Source: Pseudoduganella ginsengisoli
GTDB taxonomy: Bacteria > Pseudomonadota > Gammaproteobacteria > Burkholderiales > Burkholderiaceae_D
Length of the DNA: 64,000 nt
NCBI RefSeq assembly: GCF_009720865.1
Contig: NZ_WNLA01000001.1
Coordinates: 186,001-250,000, forward strand
Reading direction: 5' to 3'
Shown one piece after another: positions 1 to 10,245 of this stretch (position 1 is the first letter of the stretch; each line of letters starts with the position of its first letter). The notes below the pieces were generated by a model, which was not told the DNA's origin, made no database searches, and saw only the letters and a program-made list of their open reading frames with translations. The position numbers were made by a program, and so were the translations under genes.

Positions 1-299
1 ATTGGGCGGAAATCGACCGTTTATATGGTGTGCTGGAAACTGTCCACCCCTCGCCTATCGTGACGCTGAACCGGGCCGTAGCGATTGAACATTTGCGCGG
101 GCCCTCGGCCGCGCTGCGCATGCTGGAACCGCTGGAACAGGATTTGGCCGGCTATGCGTATTACTTCAGCTTGCGCAGCCTGCTGTTCCGCCGTTTGGGC
201 CGCAATGCGGAAGCCCGTGCCGCCCTGCAAAAGGCGCGCACGCTGGTGCGCAGTGCACCGGTGGCCGACCAGATCGACATGACCTTGAATCTCATTTGA
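1..299 (+). CDS. ECF-type RNA polymerase sigma factor, C-terminal part (truncated by window edge)
   Basis: Only the last ~98 codons are present; the reading frame is already open at base 3 (WAEIDRLYGVLE) and stops with TGA at 297-299. The visible part is a helical, TPR-like region with the pattern ETVHPSPIVTLNRAVAIEH, then GYAYYFSLRSLLFRRLGR and EARAALQKAR. This layout is typical of the C-terminal extension of the ECF42-type sigma factors (DUF6596 region), where the tail follows the sigma-2 and sigma-4 domains. Those domains would lie left of the window, so the sigma assignment rests on the extension alone. A GTG at 30 is in frame but is internal to the conserved helix and is not taken as a start. 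Family match is from memory of the motif, not a search. Confidence 0.7.
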   Translation, partial: WAEIDRLYGVLETVHPSPIVTLNRAVAIEHLRGPSAALRMLEPLEQDLAGYAYYFSLRSLLFRRLGRNAEARAALQKARTLVRSAPVADQIDMTLNLI

Positions 300-375
300 T
301 AAAACAACACCTAAGTTGTTACATCAGGCGATTCATGGCAGGATGCCAGTCTCACCAACCCAAGGCGTTTTTATT

Positions 376-666
376 ATGAGCACTACTCCTACCACCGACG
401 AACAGTTCATGCAGCTGGTTGACACCTTCATCACCACTGCGAACGAAAAGGCCCAGAACATGGACCGCAACGTCATCGGACCTGCAATGATGTTTGCAGC
501 GACCCGCTTTAACGCCTATATGCTGGCCATGTCCACCCGCAACGTGGAAGAATTCAAGCAACAGTCCGAGCCTGCCCGCAAGTACTACCTGGAGCAGCAT
601 GAAAAAATGATGGCGGACAACTTCAAAGATTTCGAAACGAACTTCGACAAATACCGCGGCAATTAA
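376..666 (+). CDS. DUF3144-like small cytoplasmic protein
   Basis: A 96-residue protein starting at ATG 376; an earlier in-frame TTG at 316 would add a leader with no conserved look. It has no signal peptide or membrane segment. The core pattern EQFMQLVDTFITTANEKAQN, GPAMMFAATRFNAYML and YYLEQHEKMMADN agrees with the DUF3144 family, small all-helical proteins of unknown function usually 80-100 residues long. The abundance of Met, Asn and Lys and the helical character also recall phasins, but the phasin signature is not seen. It stands alone between the sigma-factor gene and a bidirectional terminator, convergent with lpdA. Function unknown. Confidence 0.7.
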   Translation: MSTTPTTDEQFMQLVDTFITTANEKAQNMDRNVIGPAMMFAATRFNAYMLAMSTRNVEEFKQQSEPARKYYLEQHEKMMADNFKDFETNFDKYRGN

Positions 667-738
667 ACCTATCGCGTAGCAAGCGAACGATAGTACGTTT
701 GGGGCCAGGCCCCGAAATGTCGATTAAACGCATCAAAC

Positions 739-774
739 AAAAAAGCCCGGGTCATTTCTGAACCGGGCTTTTTG
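739..774. terminator. Bidirectional rho-independent terminator
   Basis: The hairpin AAAGCCCGG / CCGGGCTTT with a ~12-nt loop is flanked by A-tract on the left and T-tract on the right, so it can stop transcription of both the DUF3144-like gene (plus) and lpdA (minus), which converge here. A second small GC hairpin (GGGGCC-A-GGCCCC, about 700-712) lies just before it. Confidence 0.85.
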
Positions 775-788
775 CTTTCCTATCAGTA

Positions 789-2561
789 TTACTTCTTGCG
801 CGGTGGCGGCAAGTCCGTGCAGACGCCTTCGTAAGCTTCCGCCGCCATACCGATCGACTCACCCAGGGTTGGGTGCGGGTGGATGGTCTTGCCGATGTCG
901 ACGCCATCGCAGCCCATCTCGATCGCCAGTGCGATTTCACCAATCATGTCGCCAGCGTGCGTGCCGACAATGGTGCCGCCGATGATGCGGTGCGTTTCCG
1001 CATCGAACAGCAGCTTGGTGAAGCCTTCCGCGCGGCCATTGGCCACCGCGCGTCCGCTTGCAGCCCATGGGAAGTGGCCCTTCTCGACCTTGATGCCCTT
1101 GGCTTTCGCTTCATCTTCCGTGATACCGGCCCATGCCACTTCCGGATCCGTGTACGCGACGGAAGGAATGATCTTGGCGTCAAAGTGGGCTTTTTCGCCG
1201 TGCGCCGCTTCCGCAGCCACGTGCGCTTCATGCACCGCCTTGTGCGCCAGCATCGGCTGGCCAACCAGGTCGCCAATGGCGAAGATGTTCGGTACGTTGG
1301 TGCGCATCTGGCTGTCGACCGGGATGAAGCCGCGATCGGTGACGATCACGCCAGCCTTGTCGGCGGCGATCTTCTTGCCGTTCGGGCTGCGGCCAACGGC
1401 CACCAGCACCATGTCGTACAGCTGCGGCTCCGGTGCGGTGACACCGGCTTCCGCTGCCTCGAACGTCACCTTGATGCCTTCCGGCAGGGCTTCGACACCC
1501 ACCGTCTTGGTCTTGGTCATGATGCGGTCGAAACGCTTCTCGTTGTACTTCTGCCATACTTTGACAGCGTCGCGGTCCGCACCCTGCATCAGGCCGTCCA
1601 TCATTTCCACGACATCGATACGCGCGCCGAAAGTCGAATACACCGTCGCCATTTCCAGGCCGATGATGCCGCCGCCAATGACCAGCATGCGCTTAGGAAT
1701 CTGACGCAGTTCCAGCGCGCCCGTCGAATCCACAATGCGCGGGTCTTCCGGCACGAATGGCAGTTTCACGACCGACGAACCGGCCGCAATGATGGCCTGC
1801 TTGAACTGCACCACTTTCTTGGTGCCATCCTTGGCCGTCACTTCGATGTGGTTGGCGCTCAGGAATTGGCCGACGCCGACCACGATCTGCGTTTTGCGCG
1901 CCTTGGCCATACCGGCCAGACCGCCGGTCATGTTCTTGATCACGCCTTCCTTGTACTTGCGTACCTGGTCGATGTCGATCGTCGGCTTGGCGAAAGTCAC
2001 GCCGGTGTTGGACATGTGCGCCGTTTCATCGATCACGGAAGCCACGTGCAGCAGCGCTTTCGATGGAATGCAGCCCACGTTCAGGCACACGCCGCCCAAC
2101 GTTTCGTAGCGCTCCACGATGACAGTCTTCATGCCCAGGTCGGCAGCGCGGAAGGCAGCCGAGTAGCCGCCTGGGCCACCGCCCAGCACCATCATGTCGC
2201 AGTCGATGTCAACCTGGCCGCTGTAGCCGCCAGCGATCGGCGCCGCCACTGGCGCGGCAGGCGCTGCCGGTGCTGCGGCCGGAGCCGCAGGGGCCGGTGC
2301 GGCCGCAGCCGGAGCTGCTGCCGCTGCAGCGCCCTCCTCGACCAGCAACACCAGCGACCCTTCGCCAACCTTGTCGCCCACTTTGACCTTCAATTCCTTG
2401 ACCACGCCCGCGTGGCTCGATGGAATTTCCATCGACGCCTTGTCGGATTCGACGGTCACCAGCGACTGGTCAACCTTGATGGTGTCACCCACCTTGACCA
2501 TCACTTCGATGATCTCGACTTCCTTGAAGTCGCCGATATTCGGTACTTTAACTTCGGTCAT
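789..2561 (-). CDS. lpdA: Dihydrolipoyl dehydrogenase (E3) with N-terminal lipoyl domain
   Basis: E3 of the pyruvate dehydrogenase complex re-oxidises dihydrolipoamide with FAD and NAD+. The 590-residue protein has a lipoyl domain at 1-75 with lipoyl-lysine K41 in ESDKASM, an Ala/Pro-rich hinge at about 78-110, then a normal E3 core: FAD motif GGGPGG (~127-132), redox disulfide C159/C164 in [13 protein letters not shown], a second Rossmann motif GGGIIGLE, and the C-terminal IHPHPTLGE with the active-site His. Ordinary E3 is ~470 residues; the extra length is the lipoyl domain plus hinge, a form known in Neisseria and many betaproteobacteria. It is the last gene of aceE-aceF-lpdA, 10 bp after aceF. 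The start has an AGGAG-type site upstream. Confidence 0.97.
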   Translation of the reverse strand: MTEVKVPNIGDFKEVEIIEVMVKVGDTIKVDQSLVTVESDKASMEIPSSHAGVVKELKVKVGDKVGEGSLVLLVEEGAAAAAAPAAAAPAPAAPAAAPAAPAAPVAAPIAGGYSGQVDIDCDMMVLGGGPGGYSAAFRAADLGMKTVIVERYETLGGVCLNVGCIPSKALLHVASVIDETAHMSNTGVTFAKPTIDIDQVRKYKEGVIKNMTGGLAGMAKARKTQIVVGVGQFLSANHIEVTAKDGTKKVVQFKQAIIAAGSSVVKLPFVPEDPRIVDSTGALELRQIPKRMLVIGGGIIGLEMATVYSTFGARIDVVEMMDGLMQGADRDAVKVWQKYNEKRFDRIMTKTKTVGVEALPEGIKVTFEAAEAGVTAPEPQLYDMVLVAVGRSPNGKKIAADKAGVIVTDRGFIPVDSQMRTNVPNIFAIGDLVGQPMLAHKAVHEAHVAAEAAHGEKAHFDAKIIPSVAYTDPEVAWAGITEDEAKAKGIKVEKGHFPWAASGRAVANGRAEGFTKLLFDAETHRIIGGTIVGTHAGDMIGEIALAIEMGCDGVDIGKTIHPHPTLGESIGMAAEAYEGVCTDLPPPRKK

Positions 2562-2571
2562 CCGGGGCTCC

Positions 2572-4251
2572 TTACAGCAAGATCTTGCGCAGGTCGGCCA
2601 GCACTTCGGCCAGGTACGCGTTGAAGCGCGCGCCCAGGGCGCCGTCGATCACGCGGTGGTCGAACGACAGCGACAGCGGCAGCATCAGGCGTGGCTGGAA
2701 TTGCTTGCCATCCCATACCGGCTCGATGGCCGACTTCGACAAGCCCAGGATCGCCACTTCCGGCGCGTTGACGATCGGCGTGAACGCCGTGCCGCCAATA
2801 CCGCCCAGCGACGAAATCGTGAACGTTGCGCCTTGCATGTCGGCTGGCTTCAACTTGCCTTCGCGCGCCTGCAGCGACAGTTCCGTCATTTCGCGGGCAA
2901 TCTGCGACACGGATTTCTGGTCGGCGTTCTTCACGACCGGCACCACCAGGCCGTTTGGCGTATCGGCAGCGAAACCGATGTTGAAGTACTTCTTGATGAT
3001 CAGGTTTTCGCCCTTTTCATCCAGCGACGAATTCACAACCGGGAACTTCTTCAGCGCCGCCACGGAAGCCTTGATGACGAAGGCCAGCATGGTCAGCTTG
3101 GCGGCATCCTTGTTCTTCGCGTTGGCCGCGTTGGAATCCACGCGGAACTGTTCCAGGTCCGTCACGTCGGCCTTGTCGAAGGTCGTCACGTGGGGAATCT
3201 GTACCCAGTTGCGGTGCAGGTTCGGGCCGGAAATCTTCTTGATGCGCGGCAGCGGCAGCAGTTCGGTTTCGCCGAACTTGCTGAAGTCCAGCGATGGCCA
3301 TGGCAGCACGCTGAAGTTGCCGCCGCCGCCAATCGAGCCGCCGGCAGCCACAGGGGCTGCGGCAGGCGCGGACAGCACGCCTTTGACGAACGCTTGCACG
3401 TCAGCCTGCGTGATGCGGCCTTTAGGGCCGGTGCCGCCCACTTTGCCCAGATCCACGCCCAGTTCGCGGGCGAACTTGCGGATCGATGGCGAAGCGTGCG
3501 CCAGCTTGCCGGTTTGGACGGAGCCGTGCGAAGCAGCAGGAGCCGGAGCAGCGGCAGCAGGCGCGGCAGCGGCTGGAGCAGCAGCCACCGGAGCCGGTGC
3601 GGCGGCAGGCGCAGGCGCCGCAGCAGCAGGAGCGGCCGCAGGAGCAGCACCGCCCACCGCGTCAACGATCAGCACCAGCGAGCCTTCGCCCACTTTGTCG
3701 CCGACTTTGACTTTCAACTCTTTGACGACGCCGGCGTGGCTCGATGGAATTTCCATCGACGCCTTGTCCGATTCCACAGTGATCAACGACTGGTCAACAG
3801 CAATGGTGTCACCTACTTTGACCAGCAGTTCGATGACTTCGACTTCCTTGAAGTCGCCGATATCGGGCACTTTGACTTCCACCGGACCAGCGGCGGCCGG
3901 CGCTGCGGCTGGCGCCGCAGGCGCTGCAGGGGCAGCAGCCGGTGCAGGTGCGGCTGGCGCCGCAGCGGCAGCAGGTGCGGCCGCAGGCGCAGAGGCTGGA
4001 GCCACCCCGGCATTCGCATCTTCCACCAGCAAGATCAGCGAGCCTTCGGAGACTTTGTCGCCGATCTTGATTTTCAATTCTTTCACGACACCGGCGTGGC
4101 TCGACGGAATTTCCATCGACGCTTTATCCGATTCCACGGTCGCCAGCGACTGGTCCACCTTGATGGTGTCGCCGACCTTGACCAGCAGTTCGATGACTTC
4201 AACTTCCTTGAAATCACCGATGTCCGGTACTTTAACTTCCACAATGCTCAT
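2572..4251 (-). CDS. aceF: Dihydrolipoamide acetyltransferase (E2 of pyruvate dehydrogenase)
   Basis: E2 transfers the acetyl group from lipoamide to CoA and forms the core of the complex. The 559-residue protein has two lipoyl domains (about 3-77 and 123-197; lysines K43 and K162), long Ala/Pro hinges, an E1/E3-binding domain (~255-290, [17 protein letters not shown]) and the catalytic domain ending in [15 protein letters not shown], with His532 and Asp536 as catalytic residues. The start at 4251 is preferred because GGAG lies 8 nt upstream; an ATG at 4275 overlaps the aceE stop as ATGA and would add eight residues. That overlap suggests translational coupling with aceE. The hinges make this stretch very GC-rich and generate long artefactual frames on the other strand. 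Confidence 0.95.
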   Translation of the reverse strand: MSIVEVKVPDIGDFKEVEVIELLVKVGDTIKVDQSLATVESDKASMEIPSSHAGVVKELKIKIGDKVSEGSLILLVEDANAGVAPASAPAAAPAAAAAPAAPAPAAAPAAPAAPAAAPAAAGPVEVKVPDIGDFKEVEVIELLVKVGDTIAVDQSLITVESDKASMEIPSSHAGVVKELKVKVGDKVGEGSLVLIVDAVGGAAPAAAPAAAAPAPAAAPAPVAAAPAAAAPAAAAPAPAASHGSVQTGKLAHASPSIRKFARELGVDLGKVGGTGPKGRITQADVQAFVKGVLSAPAAAPVAAGGSIGGGGNFSVLPWPSLDFSKFGETELLPLPRIKKISGPNLHRNWVQIPHVTTFDKADVTDLEQFRVDSNAANAKNKDAAKLTMLAFVIKASVAALKKFPVVNSSLDEKGENLIIKKYFNIGFAADTPNGLVVPVVKNADQKSVSQIAREMTELSLQAREGKLKPADMQGATFTISSLGGIGGTAFTPIVNAPEVAILGLSKSAIEPVWDGKQFQPRLMLPLSLSFDHRVIDGALGARFNAYLAEVLADLRKILL

Positions 4252-4271
4252 AGCGTTCGCTCCGTATTCTC

Positions 4272-6968
4272 TCATTGGGTCACCGGATTTGGTTTGTTAG
4301 CGTCGATGCCATATTTGGCAATCGCCTGTTCCACGGTCGAAACAGGTACTTTGCCCTCTTCCGCCAGCGCTTTCAGCGACGCTACGACGATATAGTAACG
4401 GTTCACTTCGAAGAACTCGCGCAGTTTCGCGCGGCTGTCGGAGCGGCCGAAACCATCGGTGCCCAGGACCTTGTAGGTACGGTCTTTCGGGATGAACGCA
4501 CGGATCTGTTCCGCGAATGCTTTCATGTAGTCGGTGGTAGCCACGATCGGACCGGTGGTGTCCTTCAGCAGGCTGGTCACGTATGGCACGCGCTGCTCTT
4601 TCGACGGATTCACCAGGTTCCAGCGTTCGCAATCCTGGCCTTCGCGTGCCGCCAGGGTCAGCGACGGTGCGGACCAGATGTCGGCCGCGATATTCCAGTC
4701 ATTCTTCAGCAGTTCAGCAGCGAAGATGGATTCACGCAGGATAGTGCCCGAACCGATCAGCTGTACGCGCTGCTTGGCGTTTTTATCGCCTTCTTGCAGC
4801 AGGTACATACCTTTCAAGATACCCTCTTCCTGGCCGGCTTTGATGCCTGGATGAGCGTAGTTTTCGTTCATGATCGTGATGTAGTAGAACACGTCTTCCT
4901 GGTTGGTCACCATGCGGCGCAGGCCGTCATGGATGATCACTGCCAGTTCATGCGCGAACGTCGGGTCGTATGGCACGCAGTTCGGGATGGTGGCGGCAAC
5001 CAGGTGGCTGTGGCCATCTTCGTGCTGCAAGCCTTCGCCGTTCAGCGTGGTACGGCCGGCGGTACCTGCCATCAGGAAGCCGCGGGCGCGCATGTCGCCG
5101 GCTGCCCATGCCAGGTCGCCAACGCGCTGCAGGCCGAACATCGAGTAGTACGTGAAGAATGGAATCATCACGCGGTTGTTGGTCGAGTACGACGTTGCTG
5201 CGGCAATCCACGAGCTCATGCCGCCTGCTTCGTTGATGCCTTCCTGCAGGATCTGGCCGGCCTTGTCTTCGCGGTAGTACATCACCTGGTCTTTATCGAC
5301 CGGCTCGTACAACTGGCCTTGCTGGTTGAAGATACCGATCTGGCGGAACAAGCCTTCCATACCAAAGGTACGGGATTCGTCCACCATGATTGGCACCAGG
5401 CGCTGGCCCAGCGACTGGTCGCGCAGCAGCGCGGTGATGATACGGACGTACGCTTGCGTGGTGGAGATTTCACGGCCTTCAGCGGTCGGCTCCAGCACGG
5501 CCTTGAACGATTCCAGCGGCGGCACCACCAGGGTTTCGTCGGCTTTCACGCGGCGCGATGGCAGGTAGCCGCCCAGCGCTTTACGGCGCTCGTGCAGGTA
5601 CTTGATTTCCGGTGCGTCGTCGGACGGCTTGTAGAACGGGATTTCCGCCAGCTTGTCGTCAGGGATAGGAATGCTGAAGCGGTCGCGCATTTCGCGGATG
5701 GCTTCGTCGTCCAGTTTCTTGGTTTGGTGCGCGGTGTTGCGCGCCTCGCCGGATTTGCCCATGCCGAAGCCCTTGACGGTCTTCACCAGCAGCACGGTAG
5801 GCTGGCCTTTGGACTCGGTGGCCATCTTGAAGGCAGCGTAGATCTTGTGTGGATCGTGGCCGCCGCGGGTCAGGCGCCAGATGTCGTCGTCGGTCAGGTT
5901 GGCCACCATTTCCAGCAGCTTTGGATGCTTGCCGAAGAAGTGCTTGCGAACGTACGCGCCATCCTTGGCTTTGTAGTTCTGGTATTCGCCATCGACGGTT
6001 TCCATCATGACTTTTTGCAGGATGCCGTCTTTGTCTTTCTTCAGCAGCGCATCCCAGCCCGGACCCCAGATCACTTTGATCACGTTCCAGCCGGCGCCGC
6101 GGAAGTCCGCTTCCAGTTCTTGAATAATCTTGCCGTTGCCGCGCACCGGACCGTCCAGGCGCTGCAGGTTGCAGTTGACCACGATGACCAGGTTGTCCAG
6201 CGATTCACGCGCGGCCATGCCGATCGCGCCCATCGATTCTGGTTCATCCATCTCGCCGTCGCCGCAGAAGGCCCACACTTTACGGCCGGTGGTGTCGGCA
6301 ATGCCGCGCGCGTGCAGGTACTTCAGGAAGCGCGCCTGGTAGATCGCCATCAGCGGGCCCAGGCCCATCGACACGGTCGGGAATTGCCAGAAATCCGGCA
6401 TCAGTTTCGGGTGCGGGTACGACGACAAGCCTTTGCCGTCCACTTCCTGGCGGAAGTTCAGCAATTGTTCTTCGGTCAGGCGGCCTTCCAGGAAGGCGCG
6501 CGCGTAGATGCCAGGCGACGAGTGGCCCTGGATGTACAGCAGGTCGCCGCCGTGGTTATCCGACGGGGCTTTCCAGAAGTGGTTGAAGCCGATGCCCAGC
6601 ATATTCGCCAGCGAAGCAAAGGAAGACAGGTGGCCGCCCAAATCGCCGTCAACGCGGTTGGCCTTCACCACCATCGCCATCGCATTCCAGCGCATCCACG
6701 AACGCAGCTTCTCTTCATATTCCAGGTTACCCGGGCAGTGCGCTTCCAGGTCGGCAGGGATGGTGTTGATGTAAGCGGTGTTGGCGGAGAACGGGATGTC
6801 CGCGCCATTGCGGCGGGCCAGGTCGATCAGGCGCTCCAGCAGGTAGTGGGCACGGTCCGAACCTTCGTTTTGCAGAACGGCTTCCAGCGCATCCAGCCAT
6901 TCCTTGGTTTCCTGCGCGTCAGGATCGAGGGCGGTTAGTGCCGTGACCTGGTCGAGTTGAGCTGCCAT
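4272..6968 (-). CDS. aceE: Pyruvate dehydrogenase E1 component, homodimeric type
   Basis: E1 decarboxylates pyruvate with thiamine diphosphate and reductively acetylates the lipoyl arm of E2. At 898 residues it matches the single-chain (alpha2) E1 of Gram-negative bacteria (~890). The thiamine-diphosphate site is visible as [10 protein letters not shown] followed by [15 protein letters not shown]. Other conserved blocks are the early [12 protein letters not shown] ([18 protein letters not shown]) and the later [20 protein letters not shown] region. The start has AGGAG 9-10 nt upstream. It is the first gene of the aceE-aceF-lpdA operon and has a well-spaced promoter about 120 bp upstream. The order and orientation imply that all three subunits are made from one transcript. 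Confidence 0.97.
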   Translation of the reverse strand: MAAQLDQVTALTALDPDAQETKEWLDALEAVLQNEGSDRAHYLLERLIDLARRNGADIPFSANTAYINTIPADLEAHCPGNLEYEEKLRSWMRWNAMAMVVKANRVDGDLGGHLSSFASLANMLGIGFNHFWKAPSDNHGGDLLYIQGHSSPGIYARAFLEGRLTEEQLLNFRQEVDGKGLSSYPHPKLMPDFWQFPTVSMGLGPLMAIYQARFLKYLHARGIADTTGRKVWAFCGDGEMDEPESMGAIGMAARESLDNLVIVVNCNLQRLDGPVRGNGKIIQELEADFRGAGWNVIKVIWGPGWDALLKKDKDGILQKVMMETVDGEYQNYKAKDGAYVRKHFFGKHPKLLEMVANLTDDDIWRLTRGGHDPHKIYAAFKMATESKGQPTVLLVKTVKGFGMGKSGEARNTAHQTKKLDDEAIREMRDRFSIPIPDDKLAEIPFYKPSDDAPEIKYLHERRKALGGYLPSRRVKADETLVVPPLESFKAVLEPTAEGREISTTQAYVRIITALLRDQSLGQRLVPIMVDESRTFGMEGLFRQIGIFNQQGQLYEPVDKDQVMYYREDKAGQILQEGINEAGGMSSWIAAATSYSTNNRVMIPFFTYYSMFGLQRVGDLAWAAGDMRARGFLMAGTAGRTTLNGEGLQHEDGHSHLVAATIPNCVPYDPTFAHELAVIIHDGLRRMVTNQEDVFYYITIMNENYAHPGIKAGQEEGILKGMYLLQEGDKNAKQRVQLIGSGTILRESIFAAELLKNDWNIAADIWSAPSLTLAAREGQDCERWNLVNPSKEQRVPYVTSLLKDTTGPIVATTDYMKAFAEQIRAFIPKDRTYKVLGTDGFGRSDSRAKLREFFEVNRYYIVVASLKALAEEGKVPVSTVEQAIAKYGIDANKPNPVTQ

Positions 6969-7087
6969 GTAATAAGTCTCCTAGTGTGAGACGCCCACCC
7001 GATTCACCGATCGCGAGGGCGGTGCTGCGTGTTAATTTACTAAGACTTCGGAAATCAGACTTCTGGTATTACTGAATTAGTGAAAGG

Positions 7088-7116
7088 ATTCTAACAGCGT
7101 TTTCCGCATTTTTCAA
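7088..7116 (-). promoter_or_regulatory. Predicted sigma-70 promoter of aceE-aceF-lpdA
   Basis: Read on the minus strand: TTGAAA, a 17-bp spacer, TAGAAT. Transcription would start near 7080 and leave a leader of about 110 nt before aceE. The 6969-7296 interval contains no gene: it holds this promoter, the inverted repeat at 7197-7221 and the folD -10 element. Nothing else was recognised in it. Confidence 0.65.
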
Positions 7117-7196
7117 ATTACGATAACGCATTTCACATTGTGGGAATTACGTATTTTTTAAGCTGGACTGTCGGGACTCCGTCGCGTAATTGATTG

Positions 7197-7221
7197 GATT
7201 TCAACTCTAAAAGTTGAAATC
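7197..7221. promoter_or_regulatory. Perfect 10-bp inverted repeat between aceE and folD
   Basis: GATTTCAACT, 5-nt spacer, AGTTGAAATC. The arms match perfectly. Its centre is about 50 bp upstream of the folD -10 element and about 90 bp upstream of the aceE -35. No T-tract follows, so it is more likely a protein-binding site than a terminator. It does not match the PdhR-type site I know (ATTGGT-N3-ACCAAT). Confidence 0.5.
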
Positions 7222-7254
7222 TTTCTGTCATTTTTCGGCGCACGGTATCCGTTT

Positions 7255-7260
7255 TATAAT
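7255..7260 (+). promoter_or_regulatory. Putative -10 element of folD
   Basis: An exact TATAAT lies 37 bp before the folD ATG. No good -35 is seen 16-18 bp upstream (TTTTCG is the best), so the promoter may need an activator, possibly through the inverted repeat at 7197-7221. Confidence 0.45.
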
Positions 7261-7296
7261 GTGGTCTTTCTTCCCACCCTCCCCATAAGTTCAATC

Positions 7297-8142
7297 ATGT
7301 CTGCTCAATTGATCGACGGTATCGCCCTCTCCCAGAAACTCCGCGCTGAAATCGCCGCGCGCGCCGCTGCCCTGACCGCCCAGGGCAAACAGCCCGGCCT
7401 GGCTGTGATCCTCGTTGGCGAAGACCCGGCCAGCCAGGTTTATGTGCGTAATAAAGTCAAAGCGTGCGGTGACGTCGGTATCCGTTCCGTGATGGAGAAA
7501 TATGATGCGGACTTGACCGAGCAGGCATTGCTGGACCGTATCGCTGCACTGAACAACGATCCAACCATCCACGGCATCCTCGTGCAAATGCCGCTGCCGA
7601 AGCACATCAACCCGCATAAAGTCATTGAAGCGATTGCCACCTCGAAAGACGTGGATGGCTATTCCGTGCTGTCGGCCGGTGAAATGATGACGGGCCTGGA
7701 CGGCTTCCGCGCGTGCACGCCATACGGCTGCATGAAATTGATTGAATCGACCGGGACCGACTTGCGCGGCAAGCACGCTGTCGTGATCGGCCGCAGCAAC
7801 ACCGTGGGCAAGCCGATGGCGCTGCTGCTCTTGCAAGCCAACGCGACCGTCACCATCTGCCACAGTGCAACTCCGGACCTGGGCGTATTCACCCGCCAGG
7901 CAGACGTCGTGGTGGCCGCAGTCGGCCGCCGCAATACGCTGACTGCTGATATGGTGAAGCCTGGCGCGATTGTGATCGACGTGGGCATGAACCGCGACGA
8001 TAACGGCAAGCTGTGCGGCGACGTGGACTTCAACGGCATCAAGGAAGTTGCCTCGCACATCACGCCAGTACCAGGCGGTGTGGGCCCAATGACGATTACG
8101 ATGCTGTTGATGAACACCATTGAATCGGCCGAACGCAAATAA
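7297..8142 (+). CDS. folD: Bifunctional methylenetetrahydrofolate dehydrogenase / cyclohydrolase
   Basis: FolD interconverts 5,10-methylene-THF, 5,10-methenyl-THF and 10-formyl-THF with NADP+, supplying one-carbon units to purine and formyl-Met synthesis in the cytoplasm. The 281-residue protein has the family length. Signatures seen are [14 protein letters not shown] with the catalytic Lys, [13 protein letters not shown], the [11 protein letters not shown] segment, [16 protein letters not shown] and the C-terminal [15 protein letters not shown]. The ATG at 7297 is chosen over an upstream GTG at 7261 because family members begin near MSAQLIDG. prlC follows after 7 bp, so the two genes are probably co-transcribed. 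Confidence 0.96.
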   Translation: MSAQLIDGIALSQKLRAEIAARAAALTAQGKQPGLAVILVGEDPASQVYVRNKVKACGDVGIRSVMEKYDADLTEQALLDRIAALNNDPTIHGILVQMPLPKHINPHKVIEAIATSKDVDGYSVLSAGEMMTGLDGFRACTPYGCMKLIESTGTDLRGKHAVVIGRSNTVGKPMALLLLQANATVTICHSATPDLGVFTRQADVVVAAVGRRNTLTADMVKPGAIVIDVGMNRDDNGKLCGDVDFNGIKEVASHITPVPGGVGPMTITMLLMNTIESAERK

Positions 8143-8149
8143 GAGAGAA

Positions 8150-10243
8150 ATGATGACTGACACCACAAACAACCCGCTGCTGGACTTTTCCGGACTGCCA
8201 CGCTTTGACCTCATCAAGCCGGAGCACGTCACCCCCGCCATTGATCATTTGATGGCGCAAAGCAGCGCCGTGGTGGCGCAGCTGGAAGCGCCATCGGAGG
8301 TTGTTACGTGGGACAACTTCGTGGCGCCGCTGGAAAGCGCCACGGAATTGCTGGGCCGCGCGTGGAGCATCGTCAGTCATTTGAACAATGTCGTCGATAC
8401 GCCGGAATTGCGTGCCGCGTTCAATGAAAACCAGCCGAAAGTCACGGAATTCTGGACCGCGCTGGCGCAAAATGAAGCGCTGTTCAACAAGTACAAGGCC
8501 CTGAGGGCCAGCCCCGGCTTCGACAGCCTGACGCCGGCCCGCAAACGCATCGTCGACAATGCCGTGCGCGATTTCCGCATGGGTGGTGCAGAACTGCCGG
8601 AAGACAAGAAAGCACGCTTTGCCGACATCCAGGAAGAGCACGCGAAAGTGTCGACGCGCTTTTCGGAAAATGTGCTCGATGCCACCAATGACTATAAGTT
8701 GACGGTGGAAAACGAAGCAGATCTGGCCGGCCTGCCGGATGACGTCAAGCAAGCCGCCAAAGCCTTGGCGGAAAAAGAAGGTAAAAGCGGCTGGATGTTC
8801 TCGCTGCACTTCCCTTCGTATTACCCGATTTTGCAATTCGCGGACAACCGCGCGTTGCGTGAAACCGTCTACCGCGCCAACGCCACCAAGGCGTCCGAAC
8901 AGGGCGCCATGTTCAGCAAGCGTGAAGAGTGGGACAACACGCAAAACATCGTGACCCTGTTGAAGCTGCGCGCGGAAGAAGCGGCGCTGCTGGGTTACAA
9001 GAATTTCGCTGAAGTGTCGCTGGTGCCGAAGATGGCGCAATCGCCGGAGCACGTGATTGCCTTCCTGGAAGACCTGGCCAAGCGCGCCCGTCCGTATGCG
9101 GAAAAAGATTTCGAACAGCTGCGTACTTTCGCCAGGGATGAACTGGGCCTGGATGATTTGCAGGCGTGGGACTTGCCGTACGCATCGGAAAAACTGCAGG
9201 AACGCCAGTACGCGTTTTCGGCGCAGGAAGTCAAACAGTATTTCCCGGAGCACAAAGTCGTCGATGGCTTGTTCCGTCTGATCCAGTCGCTGTTCTCCGT
9301 CACCATCGCGCCCGACGTGGCTGCCACGTGGCACCCGGATGTGCGCTTCTACCGCATTGAACGCGATGGCAAATTGATCGGCCAGTTTTACCTGGACTTG
9401 TATGCGCGCGCCGGCAAGAGCGGTGGCGCGTGGATGGATGATGCGCGCGGCCGCCGCCTGCGCGCCGATGGCGACGTGCAGACGCCGGTTGCGTATTTGA
9501 CGTGCAACTTCACGGAGCCTGCCACGGTCGATGGCAAAGTACAGCCTTCGCTGTTCACGCACGATGAAGTCATCACGCTGTTCCACGAATTCGGCCATGG
9601 TTTGCACCACATGCTGACGCAAGTCGATGAAATCGGCGTGTCCGGCATTGCCGGCGTCGAGTGGGATGCGGTCGAACTGCCATCGCAATTCATGGAAAAC
9701 TTCTGCTGGGAGTGGGATGTGCTGTCGCACATGACGGCGCACGTCGAGACAGGCGAACCGCTGCCGCGCGCGCTGTACGACAAGATGCTGGCTGCAAAGA
9801 ATTTCCAGTCCGGCATGCAGACTTTGCGCCAGGTGGAATTCTCGCTGCTGGACATGCATTTGCACTTCGACTTCGACCCGGCCGGGCCGCAATCCGTGCA
9901 GGAAATGATCGACGGCGTGCGCCGCAAATTCTCCGTCGTGATTCCGCCAGCCTTTAACCGCTTCCAGAATTCGTTCGGCCATATCTTCGCCGGCGGCTAT
10001 GCGGCGGGCTACTACAGCTACAAGTGGGCGGAAGTGTTGTCGGCGGACGCCTATGCCGCGTTTGAAGAAGCGGCGGCACTGGATAAGGATGTGGGCGTGC
10101 TGTGCAAGGAAACCGGCAAGCGCTTCCAGCAAGAGATCCTGGCCGTGGGCGGCTCCCGTCCCGCGCTGGAATCGTTCACGGCCTTCCGTGGCCGAGAACC
10201 GTCGATAGACGCGCTGCTGCGCCACAGCGGCATGGCAGCCTGA
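8150..10243 (+). CDS. prlC: Oligopeptidase A-like M3 zinc metallopeptidase
   Basis: A 697-residue cytoplasmic peptidase of family M3, which degrades short peptides including cleaved signal peptides. The zinc site HEFGHGLHHML is at about residues 479-489 (His479, Glu480, His483) and the third ligand should be the Glu of the downstream GVEWDAVELPSQFMENF block. Length agrees with E. coli PrlC (~680). AGAGAG precedes the ATG at 8150; ATG 8153 is equally possible. It lies 7 bp after folD and 2 bp before the DUF4124/glutaredoxin gene, consistent with one operon. Confidence 0.93.
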   Translation: MMTDTTNNPLLDFSGLPRFDLIKPEHVTPAIDHLMAQSSAVVAQLEAPSEVVTWDNFVAPLESATELLGRAWSIVSHLNNVVDTPELRAAFNENQPKVTEFWTALAQNEALFNKYKALRASPGFDSLTPARKRIVDNAVRDFRMGGAELPEDKKARFADIQEEHAKVSTRFSENVLDATNDYKLTVENEADLAGLPDDVKQAAKALAEKEGKSGWMFSLHFPSYYPILQFADNRALRETVYRANATKASEQGAMFSKREEWDNTQNIVTLLKLRAEEAALLGYKNFAEVSLVPKMAQSPEHVIAFLEDLAKRARPYAEKDFEQLRTFARDELGLDDLQAWDLPYASEKLQERQYAFSAQEVKQYFPEHKVVDGLFRLIQSLFSVTIAPDVAATWHPDVRFYRIERDGKLIGQFYLDLYARAGKSGGAWMDDARGRRLRADGDVQTPVAYLTCNFTEPATVDGKVQPSLFTHDEVITLFHEFGHGLHHMLTQVDEIGVSGIAGVEWDAVELPSQFMENFCWEWDVLSHMTAHVETGEPLPRALYDKMLAAKNFQSGMQTLRQVEFSLLDMHLHFDFDPAGPQSVQEMIDGVRRKFSVVIPPAFNRFQNSFGHIFAGGYAAGYYSYKWAEVLSADAYAAFEEAAALDKDVGVLCKETGKRFQQEILAVGGSRPALESFTAFRGREPSIDALLRHSGMAA

Positions 10244-10245
10244 TC

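Noticed and set aside
376..666. Phasin (polyhydroxyalkanoate granule protein)
   Set aside because: Length and helical content would allow it, but the conserved positions agree better with DUF3144 and no PHA genes are near.
873..6938. Long plus-strand frames opposite lpdA, aceF and aceE
   Set aside because: They are mirror frames of strongly supported enzymes and reflect GC-rich third positions and the Ala/Pro hinges; none shows a conserved domain.
8096..10225. 709-codon minus-strand frame opposite prlC
   Set aside because: Antisense to a clear M3 peptidase with the HEFGH motif; the antisense product has no family features.
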